Notes under the pieces: generated by a model | Databases searched by the model: none | The model's input: the letters and a program-made list of their open reading frames with translations, nothing else | Told to the model about the DNA's origin: nothing | Made by a program: the position numbers and the translations under genes | Assembly (NCBI GenBank): GCA_030692565.1 | Contig: JAUYAO010000058.1 | Coordinates: 62,001 to 126,000 of the forward strand | Length of the DNA: 64,000 nt | Origin: Nitrospira sp. | GTDB taxonomy: Bacteria > Nitrospirota > Nitrospiria > Nitrospirales > Nitrospiraceae | Reading direction: 5' to 3' | In this document: positions 1 through 9,495 of the stretch, piece by piece | Numbering within the stretch: the stretch's first letter is position 1 | How the letters are laid out: the number at the start of each line of letters is the position of its first letter

Positions 1-464
1 ATGCTCATGGTCTTCCCAGGAGCGCCGGCAATCTCTGGAAGCTTCTTGACGGACGAGATCACGCGATGGTTCTGCTCGGTCTCCGTGACGACAAACTCGA
101 CCAGGTCGGTCGTGCTGCCCGGAGGCACTTCCTTCGCCGCGGCCGGTCCGGAATGCGGACGGCCCATCTTCTTCAACTCTTCCCACGCACCCTTGTCTGC
201 ATAGAACTTGAGGTTCTTGCCCGGGTGAACTTTCTGCCAGAATAAGCCGCTCTCGGCGTTGCCGCCGAACACCGCGACATTGATCCAGACCGCCTCGTCG
301 TAGGGATCCAGCACAATCACTCGGCCCTGCAATGTGGTGGGCTTGCTGAGATCGCCCCACTCAAACCGCTCTTGAAATGCTTCGATGGCCAGTGCGCTGG
401 AAGCCATGCCGACTACCAGGGCAACAGCTGCCATCACGGCCCCGCCTTGCTTCTGAAGCTTCAT
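1..464 (-). CDS. Secreted protein of unknown function, C-terminus cut by window edge
   Basis: The reading frame is open from an ATG at 464 to the window edge, giving 154 residues. A Shine-Dalgarno (GGAGGA) lies just upstream. The N-terminus is a signal peptide: Lys-rich start, hydrophobic stretch around residues 10-24, Ala-x-Ala cleavage near residue 26. The mature part has no cysteine motif or haem site that I can see. It follows the 515..1024 gene after 50 bp on the same strand, so the two probably form one transcript of exported proteins. I do not recognise the family. Confidence 0.8.
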   Translation of the reverse strand, partial: MKLQKQGGAVMAAVALVVGMASSALAIEAFQERFEWGDLSKPTTLQGRVIVLDPYDEAVWINVAVFGGNAESGLFWQKVHPGKNLKFYADKGAWEELKKMGRPHSGPAAAKEVPPGSTTDLVEFVVTETEQNHRVISSVKKLPEIAGAPGKTMS

Positions 465-514
465 AATCGAATCCTCCTTCAACAACATGAAAGAATAAAG
501 CGTGATGAAATCGA

Positions 515-1024
515 TTACTTGAGAACCTTGAATCCGGTAATGGTCCGGCCGTCCAAGGTGACTTCCATGGCCACGAGTTCCTGCGCAGCCTTGATGATCT
601 GATCCATCAACGCCTTGTCCTTCACAGCCAAACGCACCGTCGTGGCGGCATGGTACCAGCCTGCGTAGGCGTTGTTCTTATCGGTGCCGCCGACAAAGCC
701 CCAGCCGCAGCAGGTGACCAAAGGATCCGGAGGCTTGACGTCCATCATGGTTGACGAACGGCCGGCCGGAGTGCCTGAAGCAGGATCACCGGTGTTCCAA
801 TACTGAATACCGAACAGCAATTCGCTATCGGGATTGTCGGCCCACTGCGACCAGACACGACCCTGAAGCGTCTTGGCGGCATCGCCCTTCATGACCTTTC
901 CACCGACCACGTCGGTGGCAGGACCACCTCCAGCTGGAGCATCGGCGGCCACGGCAAATCCGGCCGATAGCAAGCCAGCCACAGAGAACACTGCAACGGC
1001 GGCTAGTACTAAGACCCTCTTCAT
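515..1024 (-). CDS. Secreted protein of unknown function (169 aa)
   Basis: I chose the ATG at 1024 over an upstream start because it is preceded by GGAGGGA at good spacing and starts a textbook signal peptide (MKR, about 20 hydrophobic residues, Ala-Val-Ala-Ala cleavage near residue 25). The mature protein carries a Cys-Cys-Gly-Trp-Gly motif near the middle and a C-terminal alpha/beta segment ending in FKVLK. It leads the transcript that continues into the 1..464 gene. A promoter with a long leader lies upstream at 1214-1242. Family not recognised. Confidence 0.85.
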   Translation of the reverse strand: MKRVLVLAAVAVFSVAGLLSAGFAVAADAPAGGGPATDVVGGKVMKGDAAKTLQGRVWSQWADNPDSELLFGIQYWNTGDPASGTPAGRSSTMMDVKPPDPLVTCCGWGFVGGTDKNNAYAGWYHAATTVRLAVKDKALMDQIIKAAQELVAMEVTLDGRTITGFKVLK

Positions 1025-1363
1025 ACCTAGTCCCTCCTTCATAAAAATAAAACCCACAACCTAATGAACGTTCACTTTGAAAGCGATGAATACGTCTGCT
1101 ACCGAATGATCAGAGGCTACAAAGCTCAGGAGAAAGTGTTCGGCCACCCCCTTCCCTCTTTCTCTTTCGCGGTTGTTCCCCGTTTAAAATTTCTAGTTCA
1201 CTAGACCGGCGCAATCGTACTGAAACGGTCAATTAGTGTCAAGAAAATGTTTGACCCTCTAATAAAATTTTAATCCACAGGTAAACATCATATACAACAA
1301 CGCGTTATGCAGCATTCTCTTAATCATTTATTCTGTCCTAAATACAGCTCCATTAAAACCTTC
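1025..1363. other. Intergenic region, AT-rich, with leader and promoter
   Basis: No gene is visible here. The stretch is clearly richer in A and T than its surroundings and holds the promoter at 1214-1242 and its long leader. No convincing intrinsic terminator for the M16 peptidase gene ending at 1364 was found. Confidence 0.7.
1214..1242 (-). promoter_or_regulatory. Sigma70-type promoter for the two secreted-protein genes
   Basis: On the minus strand TTGACA (1237-1242) is followed after exactly 17 bp by TACGAT (1214-1219). Transcription would begin near 1207, leaving about 180 nt of untranslated leader before the ATG at 1024. The consensus -35 box and ideal spacing make this one of the best promoters in the window. 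Confidence 0.6.
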
Positions 1364-2614
1364 TCATCTCGCGAGCTGGAGTTGGCGCGCAGACAGAGGC
1401 CCAAGACCGGTGATAGCCATCGATCTTTCGTCAAGAAGTTCCTGTGCGACTCGCTCCATCTGCTTGAATGTGACGGCATCGATGGCCCGCGTCATGTCAT
1501 CGAGTGACGTGTGTTTGCCTTTGATCATCTCGTCCTTCGCCAGCTTATTCATCCGGCTATGCGAACTCTCCAAGCTGAGCATCAGGCTGCCCTTCATTTG
1601 ATCCTTCGTTCGCTTCAACTCATCCCGCGTGATGCCGTTGGCAGCCATGCGACGAATCTCGCGGCGAATGACGTCGAGCACCCGCTCGACTTCTTTCTGG
1701 CGCGTTCCCGCATACACGGTGATGGTCCCGCCGTCTGAATAGCCGGAAAGAAAGGAGTAGATCGAATAGGCCAGTCCCCGCTTTTCTCTGACTTCCTGAA
1801 ACAGGCGCGAACTCACACTCCCGCCCAGCACGCTATTCAACACATACGCGGCATACCGATCCGGATGGCCGGCAGATATGCCCTTCATGCCGATGCAGAG
1901 ATGAACCTGCTCCAATTTCTTTTGCTGCATCACCACGCCGCCGAGAATCTCCGGCGCACGGCGCACATGCGGCTGCGGCGATGACGGACGACGACGGCCG
2001 AACTCGCGCGCAATGGTCCGCTCAAGCGCTCGCTGATCAAAACTTCCCGCCACCGCGACGACAATCTCCTGCGGCTGATATCGCGCATCGATGTAATCGA
2101 GAAGATCCTGCCGCCGCAACGCCCCGATCGTCGCTGCCCGCCCAAGAATCGGACGGCCCAACGGATGACGGCCCATGACCTGGCCGGTGTGGAGCTCCTG
2201 GACAAGATCTTCCGGATCATCCTGCACCATGCGGATCTCTTCCAACACCACCTGTTTTTCTTTTTCGATATCCTTCGGAGCGAATTTAGAGCGGTGCAAG
2301 AGATCGGAGAGCAGGTCGAGGGCCTTCGGCAGATGCTGGTCGAGCACTTTCACATAAAACGTGGTGGTCTCGCGCGTAGTAAAGGCATTCATCTCGCCGC
2401 CCAGCGCATCGATCTCGCGCGAGATGTCGGTGGCCGACCGGCTGGTCGTCCCCTTGAAAAACATGTGTTCGATGAAGTGGGAATATCCGGCTTGTGCCGG
2501 CTGCTCGTCACGCGATCCGGCGTTGACCCAAATGCCGACGGTGACCGACTTGAGAGTGGGGATCCGCTCGCTGACCAAGCGGACCCCGTTCTCCAGAATG
2601 AGTTTGCGATACAC
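1364..2614 (-). CDS. M16 family zinc peptidase (processing-peptidase type, 416 aa)
   Basis: Insulinase/pitrilysin-type metallopeptidase. With the GTG start at 2614 the protein begins MYRKLILENG, as family members do. The inverted zinc motif HxxEH is His46-Phe-Ile-Glu49-His50. The C-terminal half has the usual non-catalytic M16 domain, and total length is normal for the YmxG/MPP-beta type. The open frame extends upstream to 2995, but that part overlaps pnp in another frame and is Arg-rich noise. The start lies 6 bp past the pnp stop, so translation is probably coupled. Bacterial homologues commonly sit next to pnp. Confidence 0.9.
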   Translation of the reverse strand: MYRKLILENGVRLVSERIPTLKSVTVGIWVNAGSRDEQPAQAGYSHFIEHMFFKGTTSRSATDISREIDALGGEMNAFTTRETTTFYVKVLDQHLPKALDLLSDLLHRSKFAPKDIEKEKQVVLEEIRMVQDDPEDLVQELHTGQVMGRHPLGRPILGRAATIGALRRQDLLDYIDARYQPQEIVVAVAGSFDQRALERTIAREFGRRRPSSPQPHVRRAPEILGGVVMQQKKLEQVHLCIGMKGISAGHPDRYAAYVLNSVLGGSVSSRLFQEVREKRGLAYSIYSFLSGYSDGGTITVYAGTRQKEVERVLDVIRREIRRMAANGITRDELKRTKDQMKGSLMLSLESSHSRMNKLAKDEMIKGKHTSLDDMTRAIDAVTFKQMERVAQELLDERSMAITGLGPLSARQLQLAR

Positions 2615-2619
2615 GAGGA

Positions 2620-4734
2620 TTACTCGGCCGCTGGTTCCTGTGAGCCTCCTGCCGGAGCCGGCATGGTCTCTTTCCGGCTCAAGCGGATCTTGCCCTGGCG
2701 ATCGATCTCCAGGACTTTCACCATGATCTGATCGCCCTCTGCAACTTCGTCGGATACGGCCTTCACGCGATGGTGCGCCAATTGAGAAATGTGCACGAGA
2801 CCATCGGTGCCCGGCAATACTTCGACGAATGCGCCGAAATCCATAATCTTCCTGACGGTCCCCATATAGATCTTGCCGATCTCGACTTCTTCGGTCAGCC
2901 GGTTGATCATATCCTTCGCCTTCTGCAACGACGCCTCGTCGGCGGACGCGATAGTGACGATACCGGTATCTTCGATATTGATCTTGACGCCGCAATCGGC
3001 CTGGATCGCGCGGATGGTTTTCCCGCCCTGGCCGATGATGTCCCGAATCTTATCCTGCTTGACCTTGACCGTATAGATACGCGGAGCAAACGGCGAGAGG
3101 TTCGCACGATGCGTCGTCAACGCCGAGGCCATCCGCTCAAGGATATGGATGCGTCCGGTACGGGCCTGCTCCAGCGCCTGCTGCATCAACGCCATCGTGA
3201 TCCCGCCGATCTTGATGTCCATCTGCAAGGCCGTCACGCCATTCTTCGTTCCGCAGACTTTGAAATCCATATCGCCCAAATGATCTTCGAGGCCGAGGAT
3301 ATCGGAGAGGATGATGACTCCGTCCCCTTCCTTAATCAGACCCATCGCAATACCCGCCACCGGTTCCTTAATTGGAATGCCGGCATCCAGCATCGCCAGG
3401 GTGCCGCCGCAGACGGTCGCCATCGACGAGGATCCGTTGGACTCCAGAATTTCGGACACGATACGGAGCGTGTAGGGAAACACGTCTTTCCCGGGAATGA
3501 CCGGCTTCAACGCCCGCTCTGCCAGCGCGCCGTGACCGACCTCGCGCCGACCCGGCGTGCGAAGGGGCCGCGCCTCGCCGACACTGAAGGGCGGGAAATT
3601 GTAATGCAGCATGAAGGTGCGGGTGTACTCGCCTTCCAGCGCATCGATGCGCTGCTCGTCGTCCGTTGTCCCCAGCGTCACGACCGCAAGACTCTGCGTC
3701 TCGCCGCGCGTGAAAATGGCGGACCCGTGCGCCCGGGGCAAAGCCCCGACTTCGCAGGTGATCGGCCGGATATCCGCCGGGCCGCGCCCGTCGGCGCGTG
3801 AACGCTTTTCGAGAATCATGTTTCGAACTTCGGTGTATTCCAACCCGTGGAAGACGATCTTGATGTGGCGCTCGGTGGTGGGCACCTCGGGATTCTTGAG
3901 CTTCTCGACGGCCTCGGCCATCACTTGATCCAACCGCTCCTGACGCGCGGCCTTGTTCGGGATCATGATTGCTTCGCGAATCGGCTGCGCGACCATCGCC
4001 TTCACTTTGGCAGCCAGCGTCGGATCGATCGCTTCAACTTTCACTTCGCGCTTCTTGCTCCCGACCAGCTTGGCCAGTTCGGAAATCTTCGCGACGATCT
4101 TCTTGATCTCGGCATGGGCCAAGGCCAGGGCTTCCAGCATGATGGCCTCGGGCAATTCATTGGCGCCCGCTTCGACCATCATGATGGCATCGGCCGTCCC
4201 GGCTACCACCAAATGGAGATCGCTGATTTCCAAGGTCTCCAGGTCGGGATTCACGACAAACTGGCCCTTCACCCGGCCGATCTTCACACCGGCCACGGGT
4301 CCTGCGAACGGGATATTCGAAATCGATAAGGCCGCGGAGGCCGCGGTAATGCCGACCACATCCGTCGCGCCTGTTTTGTCTGCGGACAAGACCGACGCGA
4401 TGACCTGGGTTTCGAAGTAGTAGCCTTCAGGGAAGAGCGGTCGCAAAGGACGATCGATCAAGCGGCTGGTCAGGACTTCCTTTTCCGCCGGACGTCCCTC
4501 GCGCTTGAAATATCCTCCCGGGATCTTTCCAGCGGCGTAGGCTTTTTCAATGTAATCGACCGTGAGGGGCAGAAAATCGATACCGGGCTTGGCGTTCTGT
4601 GACGCCACCGCGGTGGCCAATATTACGGTGTCTCCGTAGGTGGCCCAAATCGAGCCGTCGGCCTGCTTGGCCACTCGACCGGTTTCAAGCCGCAAGGTGC
4701 GGCCTGCAATCTCTAATTCAACAACGTGTACCAT
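2620..4734 (-). CDS. pnp: Polyribonucleotide nucleotidyltransferase (PNPase)
   Basis: 3'-5' phosphorolytic exoribonuclease of the RNA degradosome, 704 aa, normal length. Two RNase PH domains fill the first ~550 residues and include the conserved segment around FKREGRPAEKE and SRLIDRPLRPLFP. A KH domain follows (IIGQGGKTI), then an S1 domain (GAFVEVLPGTDGLVHISQL). GGAGG precedes the ATG by 9 nt. It lies downstream of rpsO with a strong hairpin between them, the arrangement known to control pnp in Escherichia coli. Confidence 0.98.
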   Translation of the reverse strand: MVHVVELEIAGRTLRLETGRVAKQADGSIWATYGDTVILATAVASQNAKPGIDFLPLTVDYIEKAYAAGKIPGGYFKREGRPAEKEVLTSRLIDRPLRPLFPEGYYFETQVIASVLSADKTGATDVVGITAASAALSISNIPFAGPVAGVKIGRVKGQFVVNPDLETLEISDLHLVVAGTADAIMMVEAGANELPEAIMLEALALAHAEIKKIVAKISELAKLVGSKKREVKVEAIDPTLAAKVKAMVAQPIREAIMIPNKAARQERLDQVMAEAVEKLKNPEVPTTERHIKIVFHGLEYTEVRNMILEKRSRADGRGPADIRPITCEVGALPRAHGSAIFTRGETQSLAVVTLGTTDDEQRIDALEGEYTRTFMLHYNFPPFSVGEARPLRTPGRREVGHGALAERALKPVIPGKDVFPYTLRIVSEILESNGSSSMATVCGGTLAMLDAGIPIKEPVAGIAMGLIKEGDGVIILSDILGLEDHLGDMDFKVCGTKNGVTALQMDIKIGGITMALMQQALEQARTGRIHILERMASALTTHRANLSPFAPRIYTVKVKQDKIRDIIGQGGKTIRAIQADCGVKINIEDTGIVTIASADEASLQKAKDMINRLTEEVEIGKIYMGTVRKIMDFGAFVEVLPGTDGLVHISQLAHHRVKAVSDEVAEGDQIMVKVLEIDRQGKIRLSRKETMPAPAGGSQEPAAE

Positions 4735-4773
4735 CTATGGTTTCCTCCAGGTTGGGTCCCACAGATGCCCACA

Positions 4774-4801
4774 GAGATACGCTCGCACGCGAGCGTATCT
4801 C
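4774..4801 (-). promoter_or_regulatory. Long hairpin in the rpsO-pnp spacer (possible RNase processing site)
   Basis: A perfect 13-bp inverted repeat (GAGATACGCTCGC and its complement) with a 2-base centre lies between rpsO and pnp. No T-run follows, so it is not a standard intrinsic terminator. In E. coli an RNase III-cleaved stem-loop in this same spacer underlies PNPase autoregulation. Position and stability suggest an analogous role here; that part is inference. Confidence 0.55.
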
Positions 4802-4846
4802 CGTGTTCACCTGTGCGACAGCGGCTTGCGTCCGTCTCTCTTCCGA

Positions 4847-5116
4847 CTACTTGCGAATACCGAGTCGTTCGATGACTGCGCGATACCGCGCTTCATCGAC
4901 GCCACGCAGATAGTCGAGCAACCGGCGCCGCCGTCCGACCAGCTGCAAGAGACCACGCCGTGAATGGTGATCCTTCTTGTGCAGCTTGAAATGCTCGGTC
5001 AAATAGGTAATCCGGTTGGTCAGCACCGCAATCTGAACTTCGGGGGATCCCGAATCCGTATCGTGCTGGCGATACTGCTTGATCAACTCCGTCTTTGCTT
5101 CCTTCAACAAGGCCAT
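4847..5116 (-). CDS. rpsO: 30S ribosomal protein S15
   Basis: 89 aa, the universal S15 length. It shows the conserved [13 protein letters not shown] segment, the [22 protein letters not shown] helix-turn and the [10 protein letters not shown]-terminal helix that bind 16S rRNA at the central-domain three-way junction. AGGAGGAG precedes the ATG. It lies between truB and pnp in the conserved translation operon. Confidence 0.98.
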   Translation of the reverse strand: MALLKEAKTELIKQYRQHDTDSGSPEVQIAVLTNRITYLTEHFKLHKKDHHSRRGLLQLVGRRRRLLDYLRGVDEARYRAVIERLGIRK

Positions 5117-5137
5117 GACTCGTACTCCTCCTGCCTT

Positions 5138-6082
5138 TTAATTGAGTGATTCACTGTCCACTAACACTTTGTCAATTCTGACCGACCCTTTACCTTGCCC
5201 GTCATACGCACCGATTGCCAACAACCGTCCCTGCTCATCCTTCAGGCGGATGGGCGACGAGGTGGGCGACAGATCGTGCGGCAATCCGATTGGCGCCCCG
5301 TGCAGCACGCGTGCGGCTTGCTCCATCGTCACCGTCGCAAGGGGCAGCTGCGCCAACACCTGATCCAGCGTCAATAAGATCGATTCAACCGAGCCAATCG
5401 TCACATGAGCGGCAATCTGGTCGACCGTCAGCCCCTGCTCGATCGTCAGCGACCCGACGCGCGTGCGCTCAAGCGACAGCAGATGTCCGCCGACGCCCAA
5501 TGCCTGCCCCATATCGGCGCACAACGTCCGGATATAGGTTCCCTTCGAGCAGACGACTCGCAATGCAATGTCGCGTCCGTCGACGGCCGTCACTTCGAGC
5601 TCGTGAATGACGATGTCCCGTTCTGCTCGCTCAACGGTTTCTCCGGCGCGGGCCGACTTATATAACGGTCGCCCGGCCACCTTCACCGCCGAATACATCG
5701 GAGGCATTTGCTTTTGTGGCCCGCGAAATCGAGCGACCACGCCGTCAAGAATTCCGGCACTCACACCCGCCGTCTCCACCCGCTGAAGCACGGTCCCGGT
5801 CGCATCCTGCGTATCCGTCGTTTCACCCAACCGCAGGACCGCACGATACTCCTTGTCCCAACCCACCAGATATTCCGCCACCCGCGTCGCTTTCCCGATC
5901 AGCAGCGGCAACACACCCGTCGCCGCGGGATCCAGCGTGCCGGCATGCCCGACCTTAGCCCCACCCAACAGGCCCCGTACTTTCGCCACCACATCATGGG
6001 AGGTCCAGCCCGCCTCTTTGTTCACGATGAGCACGCCATCGCCCACACGAGTCTTTTGCCGCCCTTCCGTCACCAACGCCAT
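5138..6082 (-). CDS. truB: tRNA pseudouridine-55 synthase
   Basis: Converts U55 of the tRNA T-loop to pseudouridine. The catalytic Asp lies in the GHAGTLDPAATG motif, and the N-terminal GVLIVNKEAGWTSHDVV strand and the KGTYIRTL motif are conserved. A PUA-like C-terminal segment follows. About 314 aa, normal. The ATG at 6082 overlaps the rbfA stop in a TGATG arrangement; a GTG one codon upstream (6085) is also possible. Either implies coupled translation. Confidence 0.96.
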   Translation of the reverse strand: MALVTEGRQKTRVGDGVLIVNKEAGWTSHDVVAKVRGLLGGAKVGHAGTLDPAATGVLPLLIGKATRVAEYLVGWDKEYRAVLRLGETTDTQDATGTVLQRVETAGVSAGILDGVVARFRGPQKQMPPMYSAVKVAGRPLYKSARAGETVERAERDIVIHELEVTAVDGRDIALRVVCSKGTYIRTLCADMGQALGVGGHLLSLERTRVGSLTIEQGLTVDQIAAHVTIGSVESILLTLDQVLAQLPLATVTMEQAARVLHGAPIGLPHDLSPTSSPIRLKDEQGRLLAIGAYDGQGKGSVRIDKVLVDSESLN

Positions 6083-6507
6083 CACTTCGTTCTCATCGGG
6101 GGAATGATCAACTCCGCTGGACCGGACGTGCCATCGGACGTGTCTTGGGCCGTCTCATGCGGCTGCAATTCATCGAGCAATTTCATGACTCGGTCACCGC
6201 GCGGGCCCGTCTCATCTCGCTTAAAGACGATTTCAGGCAAATACCGCAATGCCAATCGCCGACCCAGCTCGGCACGAACGAAGCCGCTGGCCTTCGATAA
6301 TCCGGCAAACACATCGCGCTCAGCCTGCTCCTTCTCCATCGTCGTGACGAAGATGTAGGCGATCCGTAGATCCGCCGTCAGTTCGACGTCTGTCACCGTG
6401 ACCGACCGCACGCGCGGATCCTTGATCTTGCGCATTAAGATGTCCGCCACCTCCATGCGAATCTGGTCGGCCACTCGGTCTGATCGCTTATAGGTCGTCT
6501 TGGACAT
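6082..6507 (-). CDS. rbfA: Ribosome-binding factor A
   Basis: 30S maturation factor, single KH-like domain, 141 aa from the ATG at 6507. It starts MSKTTYKRSDRVADQI and contains the typical DPRVRSVTVTDVELTADLR segment and the VRAELGRRLALRYLPEI helix. The frame is open 19 codons further upstream, but that stretch has no family similarity. Position between infB/DUF503 and truB is canonical. Confidence 0.95.
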   Translation of the reverse strand: MSKTTYKRSDRVADQIRMEVADILMRKIKDPRVRSVTVTDVELTADLRIAYIFVTTMEKEQAERDVFAGLSKASGFVRAELGRRLALRYLPEIVFKRDETGPRGDRVMKLLDELQPHETAQDTSDGTSGPAELIIPPMRTK

Positions 6508-6569
6508 CGCCCACCTGTCGCACGCTCGCTCTTCCTGCCTACTTCTTCCCGATCTCACACGCATGCGTG

Positions 6570-6851
6570 TTACAAGAGCTCCCGATGCACACGAACAACT
6601 TCAATGGTTGGCATACTCTTGATGACGTTGAGCGCCTGCTCGAGGACCTGTTCGACGTGGCTCCCGTCATTCGCCACACAGGCCATCCCGAGCACCGCTT
6701 TTTGCCAGAGGTCTTGCCCGTCCACTTCGGCAACAGAGAGGTTGAACTTGCCGCGCAGGCGATCCTTCACGCTATGCAAGACCTGCCGCTTATCCTTGAG
6801 CGACTGACTCTCCGGAATCCACAACTCGACGGTGCAGACTCCCACGACCAT
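6570..6851 (-). CDS. DUF503 family protein (YlxP-like)
   Basis: Small (93 aa) protein of the DUF503/YlxP family, recognisable by the MVVGVCTVEL strand and SLKDKRQVLHSVKDRL helix. B. subtilis YlxP lies in the same nusA-infB-rbfA operon and has been linked to ribosome assembly; the exact role is unsettled. I chose the ATG at 6851, which puts the family's usual first strand at the N-terminus; a GTG at 6860 would add three residues and is better spaced from a GGTAGG sequence. Confidence 0.88.
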   Translation of the reverse strand: MVVGVCTVELWIPESQSLKDKRQVLHSVKDRLRGKFNLSVAEVDGQDLWQKAVLGMACVANDGSHVEQVLEQALNVIKSMPTIEVVRVHRELL

Positions 6852-6885
6852 CCCAGCCACACATCACACCTACCGGCGCTGCGAC

Positions 6886-9471
6886 TTAGAGCTTCCCCGC
6901 GATCTTATCGATCGTATAGGCCTCGATCACATCGCCAGCCTTGATGTCGTTAAAGTTCTCGATGCTGATACCGCACTCGTATCCCTGCTGCACTTCGCGC
7001 ACGTCATCCTTGAACCGGCGCAACGAGCCGAGGCGGCCCTCGAACACCACCACGTTGTCTCGAATGAGCCTGACTCCCACCGCCGCTCGAGAGATCGTGC
7101 CCTCGACCACGTAGGAACCGGCCACGACGCCGGCCTTGGGAATCGTGAAAACCTGGCGCACTTCGGCCCGGCCCAACGACCGCTCCTTAAGCGTGGGGTC
7201 CAGCAACCCTTCCATCGCGGCCTTAATGTCGGACAAAGCTTCATAAATAATCGTATACAACCGAACGTCGACCCCTTGCTGCTCGGCCAGGGACGCGGCT
7301 TTCGGTTCAGGACGAACATTGAACCCGATAATAATCGCGCGCGAGGCGGCAGCCAGGAGCACATCGGACTCCGTGACTCCCCCGACGCCGTTGTGAATGA
7401 CCCGGATCCTCACCGCAGGAGTTGGAAGCTTTTCAACCGCCGCGGCCAGCGCTTCAGATGAGCCCTGCACGTCCGCCTTAATGACGATGGCGAGCTCCTT
7501 GGCTGACCCTTCCTTAATTCTGGCAAAGAGATCGTCGAGCGAAACCTTCGTCTGACCCGCGAGATCCGCCGTGCGCTGCTTCTGCGCCCGCTCATCGGCA
7601 ATTTCTCGCGCCACTCGCTCGTCGGAGACCACTTGGAAGACATCTCCGGCGGAAGGCACTCCCGGCAACCCGATCACCTCGACCGGAATCGACGGCGTCG
7701 CCTGCTGCGTCTTGACACCCTGGTCATTGAGCAAGGCCCGGACGCGACCGCTGAACGTTCCGACCACAAACACATCGCCCACTTTGAGCGTACCGCTCTG
7801 AACCAGGACCGTTGCAACAGGGCCACGGCCCCGCTCCAACTTGGCTTCCACGACCGTCCCCTTGGCCTGACGGTGCGGATCGGCCTTCAACTCCAACACT
7901 TCCGACTGAAGCAAAATCATTTCGAGTAAGGTGTCGAGACCGGTCTTCTGCTTGGCTGAGACCTCCACCATAATGGTGTCGCCGCCCCAGGCTTCGGAAA
8001 TCAGCCCGTGCTCGGACAGCGCATTGCGCACCCGATCGGGGTTGGCCTCAGGCTTGTCGATTTTATTCATCGCCACAATCAGTGGCACCCCTGCCGCCTT
8101 CGCATGGTTGATCGCTTCGATGGTTTGCGGCATCACGCCATCGTCGGCAGCCACCACGAGAATGACGATGTCCGTCACCTTGGCTCCACGCGACCGCATG
8201 GCGGTAAAGGCTTCGTGGCCCGGCGTATCCAGGAATGTGACCTGCTTCCCATGAACCGAGACGGTATAGGCCCCGATGTGCTGCGTAATCCCGCCTGCCT
8301 CGCCCTCGGCCACCTTCGTTTGCCTGATCGCATCCAGGAGCGATGTTTTTCCGTGGTCGACGTGGCCCATGATGGTGACGACCGGAGGCCTGGGCTCAAG
8401 GCGCTCATCGCCCTCTCCCGCTTGCACCACGGCCTCCAGGAGTTCATCGCCGGCCTTCTCAACGGAGATTTCTATCTTGACGCCGGCTTCTTCGGCAATC
8501 ATCGAGGCCACATCCATGTTCATCGGCTGATTGAAAGTGAGCATCTGCCCCATCTCCATCAACTTTCGAACGATGTCAGCCGGACGTTGCCCGATCAACT
8601 CGGCAAACTCTTTCACCGTCGTCCCCACCGTCACCTTGACGCTCTTTCTACGCGGCTTGGTAATTTCTGAAGGCGCACTGTGATGCAGATGCCGGGACCG
8701 ATCATCGCGGCGCTGCACAGTCGGAATGGCACGAAGATCCTGCCACCGGGCTGCATCTTCACGATGCTTCACATCCGGCTCTTCTTTGGGCCGACCGGTT
8801 TTTTTGGCTTTTTTGAGCTTTTCCTTGAGCCCTTCCGCTTCAATCGCTTCGAGCGCCAAGCTCTTCTTCTTCGCTGCGAGCGCTTCCGGCGTCAGTACGA
8901 TTCCAGGCGCCGCTCCCGGCGTAACAGCCGCGGACTTTACAACAACCTTCTCCACCGGAGGAGGCGGAGGTTGCGCGAGGATCGTTCCGATTTCCGGCAA
9001 CTCCGGCAGGACCACAGGGGGAGGAGGAGGGGGCGGTTCACTCACCGCCGGGTGCGCAGCGGACGTTGCTGCGACGGCTGACGTCTCGATCTCACTCGGC
9101 GGGGGAGCCACCGGACTGCTGGCTTCAATCGGCTCATCTTCCTTCTTGCGCTTGATGAGGATGCGCCGCTTGTCCGTCTTTGCCGGCTCCTCCACAATCG
9201 CCGCCTTGGAGGCAGACGCCTTGGCGCCATGCCCGCTTTCGTGCTTTACCTCAGTGTCGCGTGTTTTTCCGACCACATCGTCGCCTGACGCCTTCCCACT
9301 CGCCTTCACGGCCCCTTTGGCTTTCGGGCTGAGTTTGTCCAGAGCTTTTTGCACCGTGTCGTCATCGAGCGCACTGCTGTGAGAGGCGACAGGCACACCC
9401 ATCTTCTTGAGTTCAGGGATGAGATCTTTGTTCTCGATCCCCAGCTTCTTCGCTAATTCATAGACGCGCAT
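6886..9471 (-). CDS. infB: Translation initiation factor IF-2
   Basis: GTPase that positions initiator tRNA on the 30S subunit. The N-terminal IF2N domain begins [13 protein letters not shown] long low-complexity Pro/Ala/Lys linker follows (about residues 60-270) with a run of prolines. The G domain has [23 protein letters not shown] and NKID. Domains II-IV complete the 861 aa. The ATG at 9471 is preferred to a GTG three codons upstream because the family starts at this methionine. Confidence 0.98.
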   Translation of the reverse strand: MRVYELAKKLGIENKDLIPELKKMGVPVASHSSALDDDTVQKALDKLSPKAKGAVKASGKASGDDVVGKTRDTEVKHESGHGAKASASKAAIVEEPAKTDKRRILIKRKKEDEPIEASSPVAPPPSEIETSAVAATSAAHPAVSEPPPPPPPVVLPELPEIGTILAQPPPPPVEKVVVKSAAVTPGAAPGIVLTPEALAAKKKSLALEAIEAEGLKEKLKKAKKTGRPKEEPDVKHREDAARWQDLRAIPTVQRRDDRSRHLHHSAPSEITKPRRKSVKVTVGTTVKEFAELIGQRPADIVRKLMEMGQMLTFNQPMNMDVASMIAEEAGVKIEISVEKAGDELLEAVVQAGEGDERLEPRPPVVTIMGHVDHGKTSLLDAIRQTKVAEGEAGGITQHIGAYTVSVHGKQVTFLDTPGHEAFTAMRSRGAKVTDIVILVVAADDGVMPQTIEAINHAKAAGVPLIVAMNKIDKPEANPDRVRNALSEHGLISEAWGGDTIMVEVSAKQKTGLDTLLEMILLQSEVLELKADPHRQAKGTVVEAKLERGRGPVATVLVQSGTLKVGDVFVVGTFSGRVRALLNDQGVKTQQATPSIPVEVIGLPGVPSAGDVFQVVSDERVAREIADERAQKQRTADLAGQTKVSLDDLFARIKEGSAKELAIVIKADVQGSSEALAAAVEKLPTPAVRIRVIHNGVGGVTESDVLLAAASRAIIIGFNVRPEPKAASLAEQQGVDVRLYTIIYEALSDIKAAMEGLLDPTLKERSLGRAEVRQVFTIPKAGVVAGSYVVEGTISRAAVGVRLIRDNVVVFEGRLGSLRRFKDDVREVQQGYECGISIENFNDIKAGDVIEAYTIDKIAGKL

Positions 9472-9495
9472 TGCAGACACTGGTTGAACTCGATT

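Noticed and set aside
2615-2995. N-terminal extension of the M16 peptidase
   Set aside because: Overlaps pnp in another frame, Arg/Tyr-rich; the family starts at the GTG 2614.
2770-3801. 343-codon plus-strand frame inside pnp
   Set aside because: Antisense to conserved PNPase domains, with shadow-frame composition.
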